Assembly: GCA_030039695.1 (NCBI GenBank)
Contig: JASHVB010000885.1
Location: forward strand, 1-5,398
DNA: 5,398 nucleotides
DNA from: Acetobacteraceae bacterium
Lineage (GTDB): Bacteria; Pseudomonadota; Alphaproteobacteria; Acetobacterales; Acetobacteraceae
Direction of reading: 5' to 3'
How positions within the stretch are numbered: position 1 is the stretch's first letter; each line of letters opens with the position of its first letter. The translations under genes were made by a program, and so were the position numbers. Below the pieces are notes generated by a model, which searched no databases, was not told the DNA's origin, and was given only the letters and a program-made list of their open reading frames with translations. Positions 5,256 through 5,398 of this stretch are shown here, piece by piece.

Positions 5256-5398
5256 ATGCTGGGATTGATGCAGACGCAACCGTTGATGATCTCGTCGCTG
5301 CTGATGCACGCGGCGCGTCATCATCCCAGGGGCGATGTTGTCTCACGGGCGAACGACGGCCGCATCCACCGTTCCACCTGGTTCGAAACCGAGCGGCG
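5256..5398 (+). CDS. AMP-forming acyl-CoA synthetase, N-terminal fragment (cut by window end)
   Basis: Only the first 47 codons are present. The peptide begins MLGLMQTQPLMISSLLMHAA and continues through DVVSRANDGRIHRSTWFE. This is the typical opening of the fatty-acyl-CoA synthase group of the ANL superfamily, which includes 3-(methylthio)propionyl-CoA ligases (DmdB) and medium/long-chain fatty-acid CoA ligases: MLG-M-QPLLISSL-EHAAR, then an EIVSR-like strand and a T-W/Y-E segment. Such enzymes activate a carboxylic acid with ATP and CoA through an acyl-adenylate. The adenylation motifs and the substrate pocket lie outside the window, so the substrate is unknown. The gene is divergent from the SDR pair with a 91-base gap, which hints at shared regulation. 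The call rests on N-terminal similarity recalled from memory. Confidence 0.8.
   Translation, partial: MLGLMQTQPLMISSLLMHAARHHPRGDVVSRANDGRIHRSTWFETER

Noticed and set aside
4512..5324. Alternate-frame 270-residue minus-strand open frame over the YgfF-like SDR
   Set aside because: It is extremely Arg-rich without motifs; the overlapping frame encodes a complete SDR.

Overview
The window looks like chromosomal DNA of a high-GC alphaproteobacterium, most likely a member of Rhodospirillales or Acetobacteraceae. I infer this from three things. The small UbiK/BMFP protein has the 'RFFDDLAGVAGGA' type N-terminus typical of that class. An lgt gene is followed directly by a MidA-family methyltransferase, a common alphaproteobacterial order. 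The base composition is GC-rich throughout. No RNA gene, mobile element, CRISPR array or phage gene is visible.

Left half (119-3053, minus strand): a tightly packed three-gene unit, hldD - lgt - midA. It encodes ADP-heptose epimerase (LPS inner core), prolipoprotein diacylglyceryl transferase (lipoprotein maturation) and a MidA/NDUFAF7-type SAM-dependent methyltransferase (respiratory complex I assembly by homology). Both junctions are 4-base ATGA overlaps, so the three are probably co-transcribed and translationally coupled. Bases 1-118 are open on both strands and cannot be assigned.

Middle (3054-3563): a 66-base divergent spacer separates hldD from ubiK, which reads to the right. UbiK is a 98-residue ubiquinone-biosynthesis accessory and membrane-fusogenic coiled-coil protein, and its coiled coil is written as a near-perfect 21-bp tandem repeat. 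The hldD start has no Shine-Dalgarno sequence and sits just after a -10-like box, so its mRNA may be leaderless. The convergent gap after ubiK holds a long GC-rich inverted repeat and no gene.

Right half (3564-5398): two short-chain dehydrogenase/reductase (SDR) genes on the minus strand, followed by the beginning of an acyl-CoA synthetase (AMP-forming) on the plus strand that runs off the window. The upstream SDR is a canonical YgfF-like enzyme with an intact catalytic Ser-Tyr-Lys. The downstream SDR is atypical: Phe replaces the catalytic Tyr and the glycine motif is degenerate. Its family (SDR_c10 type) has no settled function. The 158-base spacer between the two SDRs carries degenerate CACGAAG repeats. 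The arrangement suggests an acyl-CoA or short-chain acid utilisation locus, but the substrate cannot be read from the sequence.

No clearly new multi-gene system is evident. The points most worth following are the Phe-substituted SDR paired with a functional SDR beside an acyl-CoA ligase, the heptad tandem repeat in ubiK, and the two compact divergent promoter regions.
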